Below, piece after piece: positions 43,165 to 53,402 of a stretch of DNA of 64,000 bases (position 1 is the stretch's first letter; the number at the start of each line of letters is the position of its first letter). A program made the translations under genes and the position numbers. This DNA is from an uncultured bacterium (GTDB taxonomy: Bacteria > Acidobacteriota > Aminicenantia > Aminicenantales > Saccharicenantaceae): positions 1 through 64,000 of the forward strand of contig CALEUG010000031.1 of NCBI GenBank assembly GCA_937920515.1. The letters run 5' to 3'. Under the pieces are notes generated by a model. The model had not been told where the DNA came from. It made no database searches and was given only the letters and a program-made list of their open reading frames with translations.

Positions 43165-44331
43165 ATGAACATCATCTTCCTTGACAACGGAGCCACTTCT
43201 TACCCCAAACCGGAAGAAGTCTACCGGTTCATGGATTATTTTTTCCGGAATTTCGGCGTCAACCCGGGCCGCTCCGGCTACGACCTGTGCCTGGAAGCCG
43301 GGGACATGGTGGAAAACACCAGAAAAATGCTCAACCAATTCTTCAATGGCTATGACCCCAACCGCCTGTGCTTCACTTACAACTCCACCGACGCCCTGAA
43401 CCTGGCCATCTTCGGCCTGCTGGAACCCGGGCAGCACGCCATCACCACCACCATCGAGCACAACTCCGTCCTCAGACCGCTCTATCATCTTTCTCTCCAG
43501 GGAGTGGAAGTCGATTACGTTCCCTTTGACAGCCGGGGGTTTGTCGACCCCGATGATATCCGCAAAAAAATAAAGAAAAATACCAGAGTGGTGGTGGTCA
43601 ACCACGCCTCCAACGTCATCGGCACCGTCCAGCCGGTAAAAGAAATCGGCCGGGTCTGTAAAGAGCACGGTGTCCTGTTGGTCATCGATGCCTCCCAGTC
43701 TGCCGGGAAAGTGCCTATCGACATGAAGGACATGAACATCGACGTGGTCTGCTTTACCGGGCACAAGTCGCTTCTGGGCCCGACCGGTATCGGAGGCCTC
43801 AGCGTGGCCGAGGGCCTGGACATCAAGATTACCAGGGCCGGCGGAACTGGCGTCCGCTCAGCCCAGAGAACCCACCTGGAAGAATATCCTTACCGCCTGG
43901 AGTACGGTACTCCCAACGTTGTGGGCATAGCCGGACTGCAGGCCGGGGTCAAATGGATACAGGAAAAGGGCCTTAACAACATTCACCACCACGAAATGAA
44001 ATTGACCGAAATGCTGGTCAGCGGCCTGAAGGAAATTGACGGGGTGACCCTGTACTGCCAGGACGACCTGACCGACCATATCAGCGTGGTTGCCTTCAAC
44101 GTCGACGGAATGGAGGCCCAGGATGTGGGCATCATGCTGGACGCCGATTACAACATCGCCTGCCGCACCGGTCTGCACTGCGCCCCCCTGGTCCACGAAC
44201 AGCTGGGCACGGACAGGATAAAAGGTGCGGTCCGGTTCGGAATCGGTCCCTTCAATACCGAAGAACACATCAGGGCCGCCATCCAGGCAGTAAAAGAGAT
44301 TGTTGAATTCCACCAGAGCAGGAAACATTGA
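43165..44331 (+). CDS. Cysteine desulfurase-like PLP aminotransferase (class V)
   Basis: 388 residues from ATG 43165, preceded by TGGAGG; the open frame extends to 43093 but without a site. It has FLDNGATSYPKPEEV, TYNSTDALNLAI, TIEHNSVLRPL, NHASNVIGTVQP, the PLP Lys in CFTGHKSLLGPTG, and ACRTGLHCAP with the catalytic Cys region. It would take sulfur from cysteine as a protein persulfide. No SufU/IscU lies next to it, but a convergent gene encodes DsrC, a sulfur carrier. Confidence 0.9.
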   Translation: MNIIFLDNGATSYPKPEEVYRFMDYFFRNFGVNPGRSGYDLCLEAGDMVENTRKMLNQFFNGYDPNRLCFTYNSTDALNLAIFGLLEPGQHAITTTIEHNSVLRPLYHLSLQGVEVDYVPFDSRGFVDPDDIRKKIKKNTRVVVVNHASNVIGTVQPVKEIGRVCKEHGVLLVIDASQSAGKVPIDMKDMNIDVVCFTGHKSLLGPTGIGGLSVAEGLDIKITRAGGTGVRSAQRTHLEEYPYRLEYGTPNVVGIAGLQAGVKWIQEKGLNNIHHHEMKLTEMLVSGLKEIDGVTLYCQDDLTDHISVVAFNVDGMEAQDVGIMLDADYNIACRTGLHCAPLVHEQLGTDRIKGAVRFGIGPFNTEEHIRAAIQAVKEIVEFHQSRKH

Positions 44332-44435
44332 ATTCAGGGCTGAATGAATATTAGAAGATCGGGCCTTTTACATCCCGGCCAGAGCAGAAAAGTTTCTGAA
44401 ATTTACCCCGGGGATTTCCGCTGGATTGGTCCAGC

Positions 44436-44762
44436 TCAGACGCAGCCGTCGGGCTTGGGCAGACCGGCCACCTTGCAGGCTCCCCTGGCCGGACCAGAAG
44501 GAAACAGCTCGTAAATATGCTTGAGCGATATCCCGGTTTCGGCCACCATCTTGCGGATCATCGGGGCCTGGCCCTTCTGCAGATAGTGGCTTCTTATGTA
44601 GTTGACCACCTTCCAGTGTTCCTCGGTCATCTGTTCTATGCCTTCAGCCTGTTTGGCCAGGAACCGGGCGATCTCCTCATCCCAGATTTCCGGGGTGGCC
44701 AGGAAGCCCTCTTCGTTGAGTTTAAGCCTCGTGCCCTTGAATTCTATTTCTGTTTCTGTCAT
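44436..44762 (-). CDS. dsrC: DsrC-type sulfur carrier protein
   Basis: 108 residues of the DsrC/TusE family: GFLATPEIWDEEIARFLA, LTEEHW-like MTEEHWKVVNYIR, and the C-terminal tail PARGACKVAGLPKPDGCV. Both tail cysteines are present, ten residues apart, as in true DsrC, the trisulfide substrate of dissimilatory sulfite reductase. TusE has only the last one. GGAG precedes the ATG. It lies convergent to the cysteine desulfurase gene (104-base gap). No dsrAB in the window. Confidence 0.93.
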   Translation of the reverse strand: MTETEIEFKGTRLKLNEEGFLATPEIWDEEIARFLAKQAEGIEQMTEEHWKVVNYIRSHYLQKGQAPMIRKMVAETGISLKHIYELFPSGPARGACKVAGLPKPDGCV

Positions 44763-44807
44763 CGGGTCTAACTCCAGAAATATTGACCATAAAAATTATA
44801 GCTCAAT

Positions 44808-46556
44808 TCAGGCCTTCTGGCTATCGCCGGTCATGACCGGTAGCCAGACCATGAAGCTGGAACCGAACCCCGGAGCGCTCCTGACCTCAATTTTCCCGCC
44901 GTGGGCCTGCACGATATGTTTGACTATGGACAGCCCCAGCCCGGTTCCACCCGTTCGCCGGGAACGTGACCTGTCAACCACGTAAAATCTTTCAAAAATT
45001 CTGGGCAGGTGCTCCTCGGGAATGCCGATCCCGGTATCGGTCACGCTGAGCAGCACCCAGCCGTCTTCCGGTTTAAGGCTGACCACCACCCCGCCCTTCT
45101 CCGTGTATCTGAGGGCGTTGTCCACTAAGTTGATGACCAGCTGTTCAATCTGAAAAGAATCGGCCGCCACCGGGGGCAGCGGTTCACTTTCCATTCTTAA
45201 ATACAGGCCTTTACTTCTGGCTTCTTTCTGGTAGGCCTCAACCACAGCCCTGACCACCTCGGCCAGGTTCAGGGGCGATTTTTCCAGTTCAAGACCCTTC
45301 TCCTCCAGCTCTGACAGCCGGGCCAGGTCTTCCACCAGCCTTACCAGACGACCGGTATTTCTTTTTATGATGTCGAGGTAACCGCGGCCCTCCTGACTGA
45401 GTTTTTCTTCTTCCAGAGTTTCCAGGAAACCGCTTATGGCAGTGAGGGGCGTCTTCAATTCGTGGGCCAGGTTGGCCACAAATTCTTTCTTTCTGAGGTT
45501 CAGCTCCCGGCTTTCGGTGATATCACTGAATTTCAGCAAATAATTCTGCCGGCCCGGAAGATAGCAGGAGAGACAGGAAAATACCCGGCCTCCCTTTTCC
45601 AGCAGGCACTCCACCGGCCCGGCCGAGTGCCTGGCCCGGTTAACCAGCTCGTGGAGTTCAGGCCGGCGCAGGCTCTGCCAGAAAAATTCGCTGCCGACAC
45701 TGACCTCCGGAAACATCTCCCTCAGGCTCCGGTTCATTAGAATTATGCGGCCGTTCTGGTCTACCAGGAGCCAGCCCTCATCGCTGGAATCGATAAGTTT
45801 CCGGAAAACTTCCCGGTCTGATCTGACGGTTTCTGACAGCTCTTCCATCTTTTCCAGCAGAACGTTCAACCCGGCGGCCAGGGGCTCCAGCCTGGAAACC
45901 AGGGAAGGCCCCAGAGAAACCCCCGTAGCGCCGTCTGCCGCCCGGGCCAGCACGGCTGACATCCGGTCCAGCGGTCTTATAATGGTCCTTACCAGCAAAT
46001 ATAAAAACAGGCCACCAACGATAAAAAGGATTAAAAAGTCAAGCAGCAGTCGGTTCCTGGTCTGGACATAAGAACCCAGAGCCTGCTGGAAAGGCCGGCT
46101 GACCCGGCAGACCGCCACCAGCTCACCCTTTTTTATGACCGGAACGGCCACGTAAAGCATCTTGCGTTTCAGGGTATCGCTGAACCTGACGATGGAAAAA
46201 ACTTCCCCCGACAGGGCGGCGTTGATTTCAGGCCGGTAACGGTGGCTTTCCATTTTTTCGGGCTGCCCTTCGCTGTCATAGCTAACCCGGCCCGCGGGGT
46301 CGATCAGGGTAATTCTGACCCTGGATATCCTGGCCTGGTTATAAAGCATCTGCTGCAGTGGTTCGGATTCCGGCGATTCGTAACCGGCAATTTCCACGCT
46401 CAGGGCCAGGGCTAATTCTTTCAGCTCGTTGAACTGGTCGTCTATCATCACCTGCCGGAGATGCCGCAGGTTCCACAGGAAAACCGCCAGTAAAACTACC
46501 AGCAAAAAGGCCAGCAGCGTCAGGTAACTTCTGATCATAAACTTCCTGAGTTTCAT
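44808..46556 (-). CDS. Membrane sensor histidine kinase (PhoR-like), orphan
   Basis: 582 residues. Membrane segments at about 11-29 and 172-190 bracket a periplasmic sensor domain. HAMP (about 190-245), a PAS domain (about 250-345), then HisKA with phospho-acceptor His365 in NLAHELKTPL, and the HATPase_c domain with the N box LVINLVDNALRYTEKGG, DTGIGIPEEHLPRIFERFY and GGTGLGLSIVKHIV. GGGAG precedes the ATG. No response regulator is adjacent, so its partner is elsewhere. Confidence 0.95.
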   Translation of the reverse strand: MKLRKFMIRSYLTLLAFLLVVLLAVFLWNLRHLRQVMIDDQFNELKELALALSVEIAGYESPESEPLQQMLYNQARISRVRITLIDPAGRVSYDSEGQPEKMESHRYRPEINAALSGEVFSIVRFSDTLKRKMLYVAVPVIKKGELVAVCRVSRPFQQALGSYVQTRNRLLLDFLILFIVGGLFLYLLVRTIIRPLDRMSAVLARAADGATGVSLGPSLVSRLEPLAAGLNVLLEKMEELSETVRSDREVFRKLIDSSDEGWLLVDQNGRIILMNRSLREMFPEVSVGSEFFWQSLRRPELHELVNRARHSAGPVECLLEKGGRVFSCLSCYLPGRQNYLLKFSDITESRELNLRKKEFVANLAHELKTPLTAISGFLETLEEEKLSQEGRGYLDIIKRNTGRLVRLVEDLARLSELEEKGLELEKSPLNLAEVVRAVVEAYQKEARSKGLYLRMESEPLPPVAADSFQIEQLVINLVDNALRYTEKGGVVVSLKPEDGWVLLSVTDTGIGIPEEHLPRIFERFYVVDRSRSRRTGGTGLGLSIVKHIVQAHGGKIEVRSAPGFGSSFMVWLPVMTGDSQKA

Positions 46557-46700
46557 TCCGAATCTCCCGGGCCCGGAGAATGCTCCAGGCGGGCTTTTAT
46601 GATTTCAGATTATAAGAAATTTCGGCCAAAATAAAAACATTTTTTGCAATTTATTTCTGTGATAAAATATTCAGTGAAGAGGAAGAGAAGGAGGTGGTCA

Positions 46701-47438
46701 ATGGAAAAATCGGTCATATTGCTGATGGCCCTCTTGCTGGGACTGGTCCCGCTGCTGGTCTCGGGACAGAAGCACGAAGAAGACCTGATCCCGACTGCCT
46801 CGGGCGACCTGAAAATCACCTTTCTCGGACATGGCACCCTGATGTTCACCTTCCAGGATAAAGTCATCCACGTCGATCCCTGGCAGGAGCAGGCTGATTA
46901 CCGGAAGCTGCCGAAAGCCGATCTGATCTTGATAACTCACGAACATTTTGACCATCTGGACCCTGAAGCCATAAAAATTCTCCGCCAGGATTCGACGGTC
47001 GTCATCGGAACTGCAGCCTGCCAGTCGCGAGTTCCAGGACTGAAGGTGATGAAAAACGGAGACCGGCTGACGGTCCAGGGCCTGGAGATAGAGGCCGTCC
47101 CGGCCTACAACCTCCAGCACAAAAGACCCGACGGTAATCCCTTCCATCCCCGGGGGTCCGGCAATGGTTATGTCATCACCTTTGCCGACAGGAGGGTCTA
47201 CATAGCCGGCGATACCGAAAACATTCCGGAAATGAAAAACCTGAAGAATATCGACATCGCCTTTCTGCCGATGAACCTGCCCTACACCATGACCCCGGAA
47301 ATGGTGGCCGAAGCCGCTCGCTGGATCAAGCCGTCCATACTCTATCCCTATCATTATGGTGAAACCGATGTTTCCAGGTTGATAAGCCTGCTCAAGGATA
47401 CACCGGAGATTGAAGTTAGAGTACGCCGGCTGAAATAG
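46701..47438 (+). CDS. Secreted metallo-beta-lactamase-fold hydrolase (UlaG/YcbL-like)
   Basis: 245 residues from ATG 46701, with AAGGAGG upstream; a longer frame to 46644 lacks a site. Signal peptide about 1-22. Metal motif THEHFDHLD (HxHxDH), GHGTLMF at the N-terminus, the distal Asp in YIAGDTENIPEM and the last His in YPYHYGETD. It resembles the beta-lactamase superfamily 2/UlaG-like group rather than true beta-lactamases. The substrate is unknown. Confidence 0.88.
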   Translation: MEKSVILLMALLLGLVPLLVSGQKHEEDLIPTASGDLKITFLGHGTLMFTFQDKVIHVDPWQEQADYRKLPKADLILITHEHFDHLDPEAIKILRQDSTVVIGTAACQSRVPGLKVMKNGDRLTVQGLEIEAVPAYNLQHKRPDGNPFHPRGSGNGYVITFADRRVYIAGDTENIPEMKNLKNIDIAFLPMNLPYTMTPEMVAEAARWIKPSILYPYHYGETDVSRLISLLKDTPEIEVRVRRLK

Positions 47439-47640
47439 AGGCCTGGAGACAATAATTCGGGACCGGCGAAGAGTAAGTTAAGGGTCGCAGTCCATTCATT
47501 CAGAAGGAAGGATAATCAATTTTTAATCGTCCTGGTAATGGCCAGAAGTGGCCGGATTCACTCCTTACCATTATCCGAAACTAACCGGGGCAAAACAGAC
47601 AACGATAAGTTTCCGTGCCTTCAGGCAAAGAAGTCCCCTA

Positions 47641-50361
47641 TCAATAGATCAGGTAAAACCTGAACTTCTTGTTCAGCCACTTGACGATTTCCATGCCCCA
47701 CAGCGGTAACGTGGAAAGCACTATAACCAGGCCCCAGTCAAAAAGAGTCAGATTCTGGGTCTTGAAAATTTTCTGGAGCCCGGGCACATAGACCACGGAA
47801 AGCTGCAGAGACAGCGAAACCAGGAAGGCATAGACCAGTTTCAGGTTCGAAAATATTCCAAGTTCAAAAACAGATTTCATCTGGCTGCGACAGTTAAAAG
47901 AATGAAAGAGCTGGCTCACCGACAGGACGATAAAAGCAGCCGTGCGGGCCCTTTCTATTCCTTCCTTCTCCACAAACAGCACATAGCTGAAGGCCAGCAG
48001 GGCGCAGGCCGCCATGAATATCCCCTGGACTGACATCAGGCTGGCCCGCCGGCGGTCGATGATTGGCTCGCCTGGCTTGCGGGGCGGCCTGGACATTATC
48101 TCCGGGTCGGGCGGGTCAAAGCCCAGCCCCAGGGCCGGGAAGCTGTCAGTCACCAGGTTTATCCAGAGAATGTGGATGGGCAGAAGCGGAGCCGGCCAGC
48201 CGATCAAAGAAGCGGTGAACATGACCATGATTTCGGCCAGGTTGCAGGACAGAAGGTAATGGACAAATTTCTTTATGTTGTCGTATATGGCCCGACCTTC
48301 TTCCACCGCAGCTACGATGGAAGCGAAGTTATCGTCGGTCACCACCATGTCCGAGACTTCTTTGGTGACGTCGGTGCCCGTCAGGCCCATGGCCACGCCG
48401 ATGTCAGCTTCCTTGACGGCCGGGGCATCGTTCACTCCGTCGCCGGTCATGGCCACCACATCTCCCCTGTCCTTCCAGGCCCGGACTATTCTTAACTTGT
48501 GCTCGGGTGACACCCTGGCATAAACCTGGATCTTTTCCACCTGTTCCCGGTATTCTTCTGGCGTCAGGCTCTCGAATTCTTGACCGCTGAGGGCCAGGGC
48601 TCCTTCTTCCAGCATTCCCAGCTCCCGGGCGATGGCCACTGCCGTCACCTTGTGGTCGCCGGTTATCATCACCGGCTTGATGCCAGCCCTTTTGCAATCG
48701 GCGATGGCCTGGATAACTTCGGGACGCGGCGGGTCGATCATGGCCACCAGCCCGACGAAGACCAGGTCTTTTTCTATGGCCGCAGCCTCCAGCTTTTGCG
48801 GGTAAGAAAGAAAGCGGCGGTAAGCGCAGCCCAGCACCCTGAGGGCCTGGCCGGCCAGGCTTTCGTTAACCCGCAGAAGGCGACTTAAATCTTCCGTGGT
48901 TATCGGCCTTTCCTGGCCACCCTCAAAAATGTGGCTGCAGTTTTTAAGCAGAATATCAGGGGCACCCTTGACGTAGGCCACGAAACCGTCACCTGACTTC
49001 CGGAGCATGGTCATCATCTTGCGCTCGGAGTCAAAGGGTATTTCCTCAACCAGCGGCTCTGCCTTCTCCAGTTCTTCGAGCTTCAACCCGGCCTTACCGG
49101 CCAGGGTCAGGAGCGCTCCTTCGGTCGGGTCCCCGACAATACGGTAACGGCCCTGGTTTTCAGTTAGCCGGGCCGAGTTGCACAGGGCTGCGCAGGCCAG
49201 AGTCCTGAGTAAACCAGCAAATTCTTCCGGTCTGACCGGGCGGTCATCAAGATAAAACTCGCCTCGCGGCTGGTAACCTGTACCGGAAACCGCGAACAGA
49301 CGCCCGTCGGCATAGACGACCTTAACCGTCATCTCGTTCCTGGTCAGGGTGCCGGTCTTATCGGTGCAGATGACAGTGGCCGCACCCAGAGTTTCAACCG
49401 ACGGCAATTTTCTGATGAGAGCGTGTCGCTTGACCATTCTCTGGACGCCCAACGCCAGAGCAATGGTCACCACCGCCGGCAGGCCTTCCGGAATGGCCGC
49501 CACGGCCAGACTGACAGCTGTCAGGAAGACCTGGACCAGTTCCCCACCCCGCAACCACTCCAGCAGGAAAATCAGGCCGACCAGGAAAAAACAGAGGTAA
49601 ACGATCCAGCGGCCGAACTGTTCCAGCTTTCTCTGGAGCGGGGTGGTCTCCAGGGAAATCTCCTGGATCATCCGGGCGATCTGGCCGAGCTCGGTGGACA
49701 TACCCGTGGCCACCACCAGGGCCCGGGCCTTGCCCGAAGAGACCGAAGTCCCGGCATAGACCATATTGGCCCGGTCAGCCAGCGGAATGTCTTTCCCTTC
49801 CAGCACGGCCACGGTCTTGTAGACCGGGGTGGACTCGCCGGTCAAAGCCGCTTCATGAACGGTAAAATTGGTCGTATGGTAGACAACCCGGGCATCGGCA
49901 GCCACGTGGTCCCCGGCCTCCAGCTCCAGCAGGTCTCCGGGAACAATTTCCCGGGCTGGAATCTGTTTCAACTCTCCATCCCTGATGACCCTGGCCATCG
50001 GGGCGGCCATCTTCTTCAGGGCGGCCAGAGATTTCTCAGCCCGGAATTCCTGGACAAAACCCAGGATGGCGTTGAGAATGACTATGGCGATTATGGCCAG
50101 GGCATCAATCCATTCTCCCAGAAACCCGGAAATAACGGCCGCGGCTATCAGCACCCAGATTAAAAAAGACCTGAACTGGTCAAAAAAGACGGCCAGGGGA
50201 GAACGGGATGGAGCTTCCTGCAGCTGGTTCGGTCCATATTTCTCAAGATAGGCAGCGGCCTGCCCGGAAGTCAGGCCACGCCTGAGGTCAGAATTGTAAG
50301 CAGACGAAATGTCTTCCGGAGCCATCATCCAGAATTTCAGGGCTGGTTCACCACCGGTCAT
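47641..50361 (-). CDS. Ca2+-type P-type ATPase (P2A)
   Basis: 906 residues, full length. Actuator loop ALTGESTPV (TGES), M4 motif PEGLPAVVTIALALG, phosphorylation motif CTDKTGTLTRNEMTVK, nucleotide-domain KGAPD and MITGDH, hinge MTGDGVNDAPA, M5/M6 with NLAEIMVMF and LWINLVTDSFPALGLG, and the four C-terminal helices. The M4 and M6 residues fit Ca2+ pumps of SERCA/PMR type. It would expel Ca2+ across the inner membrane. A perfect -10 (TATAAT) lies at 50421-50416 on the minus strand, without a clear -35; GGAGAG precedes the ATG. Confidence 0.96.
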   Translation of the reverse strand: MTGGEPALKFWMMAPEDISSAYNSDLRRGLTSGQAAAYLEKYGPNQLQEAPSRSPLAVFFDQFRSFLIWVLIAAAVISGFLGEWIDALAIIAIVILNAILGFVQEFRAEKSLAALKKMAAPMARVIRDGELKQIPAREIVPGDLLELEAGDHVAADARVVYHTTNFTVHEAALTGESTPVYKTVAVLEGKDIPLADRANMVYAGTSVSSGKARALVVATGMSTELGQIARMIQEISLETTPLQRKLEQFGRWIVYLCFFLVGLIFLLEWLRGGELVQVFLTAVSLAVAAIPEGLPAVVTIALALGVQRMVKRHALIRKLPSVETLGAATVICTDKTGTLTRNEMTVKVVYADGRLFAVSGTGYQPRGEFYLDDRPVRPEEFAGLLRTLACAALCNSARLTENQGRYRIVGDPTEGALLTLAGKAGLKLEELEKAEPLVEEIPFDSERKMMTMLRKSGDGFVAYVKGAPDILLKNCSHIFEGGQERPITTEDLSRLLRVNESLAGQALRVLGCAYRRFLSYPQKLEAAAIEKDLVFVGLVAMIDPPRPEVIQAIADCKRAGIKPVMITGDHKVTAVAIARELGMLEEGALALSGQEFESLTPEEYREQVEKIQVYARVSPEHKLRIVRAWKDRGDVVAMTGDGVNDAPAVKEADIGVAMGLTGTDVTKEVSDMVVTDDNFASIVAAVEEGRAIYDNIKKFVHYLLSCNLAEIMVMFTASLIGWPAPLLPIHILWINLVTDSFPALGLGFDPPDPEIMSRPPRKPGEPIIDRRRASLMSVQGIFMAACALLAFSYVLFVEKEGIERARTAAFIVLSVSQLFHSFNCRSQMKSVFELGIFSNLKLVYAFLVSLSLQLSVVYVPGLQKIFKTQNLTLFDWGLVIVLSTLPLWGMEIVKWLNKKFRFYLIY

Positions 50362-50576
50362 CGGTTCGTTCTCTCCTTTTCTGTTGAAGAAAATACATAA
50401 GTAAACTGGCTTATGATTATATCATTTTAAGGGCAAAACCTGGATAGTGAAGCACTCTATTTTTTAGTTTTTTAATGTTTAAGAAACAGTGGCGAGAAGG
50501 CCTTTAAAAACCACAATTCCGGTTCGGCGGGAAAAGAGGCCAATCCCGTCAAAGCTAAATTCGTCAGCAGTCAGTC

Positions 50577-52274
50577 TTAGAGCCCTGTTATCCGGCTATC
50601 CTTTGGATACTCAACGGTGAATTCGATGGTAATTTCCTGTTTCTGGGTCGGGTTGAGCTTCAACTTCCAGGTCAGAAGGCCTCGCTCGTCGCGGCTGGAG
50701 GGAGCCGGCACTATCTTCACGTCCTTGATCTCTATTTTTGAGTTCTGGCTTACCGGTATCTGGTCCCGGACTTCAATCTCCACCGGCCTGTTCCTGAGAT
50801 TTTCCAGTGTAATTTTGAAGACCTGGCTTATTCTTTCATTTCTTCCCAGAAAACCGGGTCCGCTTTTTTCTCGTTTGACCAGTTCCCTTTTGACTTTAAC
50901 CTGTTGGTCCTCACCGAAAAAGAGCTTGAATTCGTCATTAACTGGAACCAGTGGCATCATCAGGGAACCGACAAAATCCTGGGCAATGAACAGGTCGCCT
51001 TTTCCGCTCAGCAACGGGTAGGGCAGAGTGTTCTTAAAACCTGCCCGCAGGAAAACCCTTTCCTGCAGCCTGGGAACCACCAGGTAATCGAAGGCAGCCG
51101 GGAGTTTGCTGGAATCGATCGGCACCCGGCGTTCGGCCCAGTCGCTCGGGATGGTCCAGGGCGTCTTGATTTCAAAATTTACCCCCAGCCAGGTCTCCAC
51201 CGTCTCCGCCGTTTCCTCCAGAGCCATCACCGGGGTAGCTTCAGCCTCAACCGCCATCCTGCTTTCGGCCAGGTCCCGGGACAAAGCTTTCATCAATCCG
51301 GGCTGGGCGAAGTCCAGGTACCAGGGAGAAAGCTCCCCCGGCTGCTGGCCGGCTGTCGGCTGGCTGGTGGAAAGCAACAGCCGGACATTTTCCCAGTTTT
51401 CTCCGCTTTTCTGGACGACAACAGCCGCTGCCGTGAGTTCAATCTCTCCTGACTCGGGCAGGGCCCTGACGGTATAGGCCGGAACCCAGCGGGCCGGGCT
51501 GACGGCATAGGTCAATTCCAGCTGAATCAGGGTTGGGCGGGGGACTTCAATCAGGACATTAACTACCGACTGTTCTTTCGAACGAGCCGGCATGATTTCA
51601 TTAAGTTTTTTTCTGAGGGCTTCCAGCCTGGCCTGTTTCTCGGCCAGAGAGCGAGCATTATCCTGCCGGCTTTTCTGGATGGATTGCCATCTGGACCCCA
51701 GGTAATCAACGAACTTATCAACTCCGGCCAGGTCCGGGCGACCGGTCAGGAGTTCTTTGGAAACCTGCCCGGCAAGGGCCGAGCCGAAAGAATTCAAAAA
51801 TTTTTCCTGGGAATCGAGTACCGCCTCCTGTCCCTTTATACGGTTTATATCGGTTTCAATTGAGCTGATCTCGTCCATGAGCTTCTTTATTTCAGGCAGC
51901 TGGCTGGCTTCCAGGAATTCTCGAGTCTGTTCCACCCCGAGAATTCTGACGGGAACCGGGGCGCTGGCTGACACCCTGACCGATCCGGGGATGATCGTTC
52001 CCGGAAGTTCCCTGAAGACCAGCACTCCGGTCTCCGGAGCAACTCCAGCCTGAGCTTTTCTGACTACCTGAGCCCTATCCGGATAGACAATAACATTCTG
52101 AATCCGGCTGGTCACTTCTAGCCGACCGCTGCCGCCGCTTCTGGCCACGCCCTCAGAGGCGGGCTCCGCCTGCTGGCCGGAATCGGAAACGGCAGCCAGA
52201 GCCACACCGGTTATTACAACCAGGCCAAACAGCAACCGTAAGACTGGAGATGTTTTTCCCTGTTTGTTTTTCAT
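50577..52274 (-). CDS. MuiA-like DUF4139/DUF4140 protein, secreted
   Basis: 565 residues with a signal peptide (about 1-28). The N-terminal DUF4140 domain has IQNVIVYPDRAQVVRKA and FRELPGTI. A coiled coil follows (about 130-225), then the DUF4139 beta-rich domain with LTYAVSPARWVPAYTVRA, GENWENVRLLLSTSQP and a C-terminal TLENLRNRPVEIEVRDQIPVS region. The family is named from a mucoidy-inhibiting gene, but its biochemical role is unknown. AGGGA lies upstream of the ATG. Confidence 0.9.
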   Translation of the reverse strand: MKNKQGKTSPVLRLLFGLVVITGVALAAVSDSGQQAEPASEGVARSGGSGRLEVTSRIQNVIVYPDRAQVVRKAQAGVAPETGVLVFRELPGTIIPGSVRVSASAPVPVRILGVEQTREFLEASQLPEIKKLMDEISSIETDINRIKGQEAVLDSQEKFLNSFGSALAGQVSKELLTGRPDLAGVDKFVDYLGSRWQSIQKSRQDNARSLAEKQARLEALRKKLNEIMPARSKEQSVVNVLIEVPRPTLIQLELTYAVSPARWVPAYTVRALPESGEIELTAAAVVVQKSGENWENVRLLLSTSQPTAGQQPGELSPWYLDFAQPGLMKALSRDLAESRMAVEAEATPVMALEETAETVETWLGVNFEIKTPWTIPSDWAERRVPIDSSKLPAAFDYLVVPRLQERVFLRAGFKNTLPYPLLSGKGDLFIAQDFVGSLMMPLVPVNDEFKLFFGEDQQVKVKRELVKREKSGPGFLGRNERISQVFKITLENLRNRPVEIEVRDQIPVSQNSKIEIKDVKIVPAPSSRDERGLLTWKLKLNPTQKQEITIEFTVEYPKDSRITGL

Positions 52275-52625
52275 AGTATTTTCCCTGCAATGTTAGTCTA
52301 TGATGAAACAGTTTATTACAAACTGAAGTAATTCTCAATTCTGAAGATAATGACCACAGGTGCACTTTTCAGATGGCTCGAGCCGAAAACCGACAGGCCG
52401 ATTACAATTACAGTTCAGTTAAAAGGAGAATATTTTATACCCCGGAACGAGGATATTTCCTGATTCTAAAGAATTCCTGGATACTGGAATTCAAAAAACA
52501 GGCATCAGGGCAATAGACAAAATTATCAGATATACATAACCCGGGAACTCATAAACTCTTTGAGTATTGATTATTAAGACAAAATATTCCTCTCCGGCCT
52601 GGCTGACCCGGTCTTTTATTCGGGC
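52275..52625. other. Gene-free 351 bases with one inverted repeat
   Basis: No convincing gene. GAATTCC-TGGATACT-GGAATTC at 52471-52492 is a perfect 7-bp inverted repeat, and could end the mrp transcript, but lacks a T-run in that direction. Confidence 0.5.
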
Positions 52626-53402
52626 TCAGCCGAGCTTGTCTTTTATTTTGCTTCCGAGTGTATCCAGAACCCCGGATACCAGCTGAGCGGAAAGGTCAAG
52701 GCCCAGGGAAGGCATCCGGGCAAATTCCAGGCTGGTTGGAATCCGGACCAGTAATTCTGTGCCAAACTGCCTGGCCAGCTTTTCGGTCTCATCCTGACCG
52801 AAGAAGTTAGTTTTCTGTCCGCAGTGCGGGCAGAGGAAATAGCTCATATTTTCCACCAGGCCAAGCACCGGAACTTTCATCCTTTCAGCCATCTGCATCG
52901 AGCGGGCCACCACCACCGAGACCAGGTCCTGGGGCGTGGTGACGAAAATAAAGCCATGAAGCGGGAAGGACTGCATCACCGTTATGGCCACATCAGATGT
53001 TCCGGGAGGCATATCTATAACCAAGTAATCCAGCTCGCCCCACAGGACTTCGCCCCAGAACTGCTGGATGGCCTTGGAGAGCAGCGGGCCCCGCCAGATA
53101 ACCGGCTGCTCTTCGTTATCTACCAGGAAGCTTATAGACATGACTTTCAGGCCCTGTTCCGTTTCAACCGGGCAGATGAAATCCCCGCAGACCTTCATTT
53201 CGTATTTCGGCAAGTGCATGAGGCGCGGAATGCTTGCCCCTGTTATGTCGGCATCAAGAATTCCGACCCTGTAACCTTTCTGTTTCAGGGCCAGGGCCGC
53301 CAGGTAAGTAACAGTGGACTTACCCACTCCTCCCTTTCCGCTCATCACTCCAATCAAATGCTTGATTTTATTCGGATTTTCTTTCTTTTCGGGCTGGTTC
53401 AT
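52626..53402 (-). CDS. Mrp/NBP35-type iron-sulfur carrier ATPase
   Basis: 258 residues of the Mrp/ApbC ParA-like family. Deviant Walker A MSGKGGVGKSTVTYLAAL, DADITGASIPRLM, IDMPPGTSD and the family tail region ENMSYFLCPHCGQKTNFFG with a CxxC pair. It carries or transfers Fe-S clusters in the cytoplasm. It is short at the N-terminus, lacking the DUF59 domain of ApbC, so more like NBP35/Mrp of archaea and anaerobes. A TATAAT box lies at 53442-53437 on the minus strand. Confidence 0.93.
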   Translation of the reverse strand: MNQPEKKENPNKIKHLIGVMSGKGGVGKSTVTYLAALALKQKGYRVGILDADITGASIPRLMHLPKYEMKVCGDFICPVETEQGLKVMSISFLVDNEEQPVIWRGPLLSKAIQQFWGEVLWGELDYLVIDMPPGTSDVAITVMQSFPLHGFIFVTTPQDLVSVVVARSMQMAERMKVPVLGLVENMSYFLCPHCGQKTNFFGQDETEKLARQFGTELLVRIPTSLEFARMPSLGLDLSAQLVSGVLDTLGSKIKDKLG

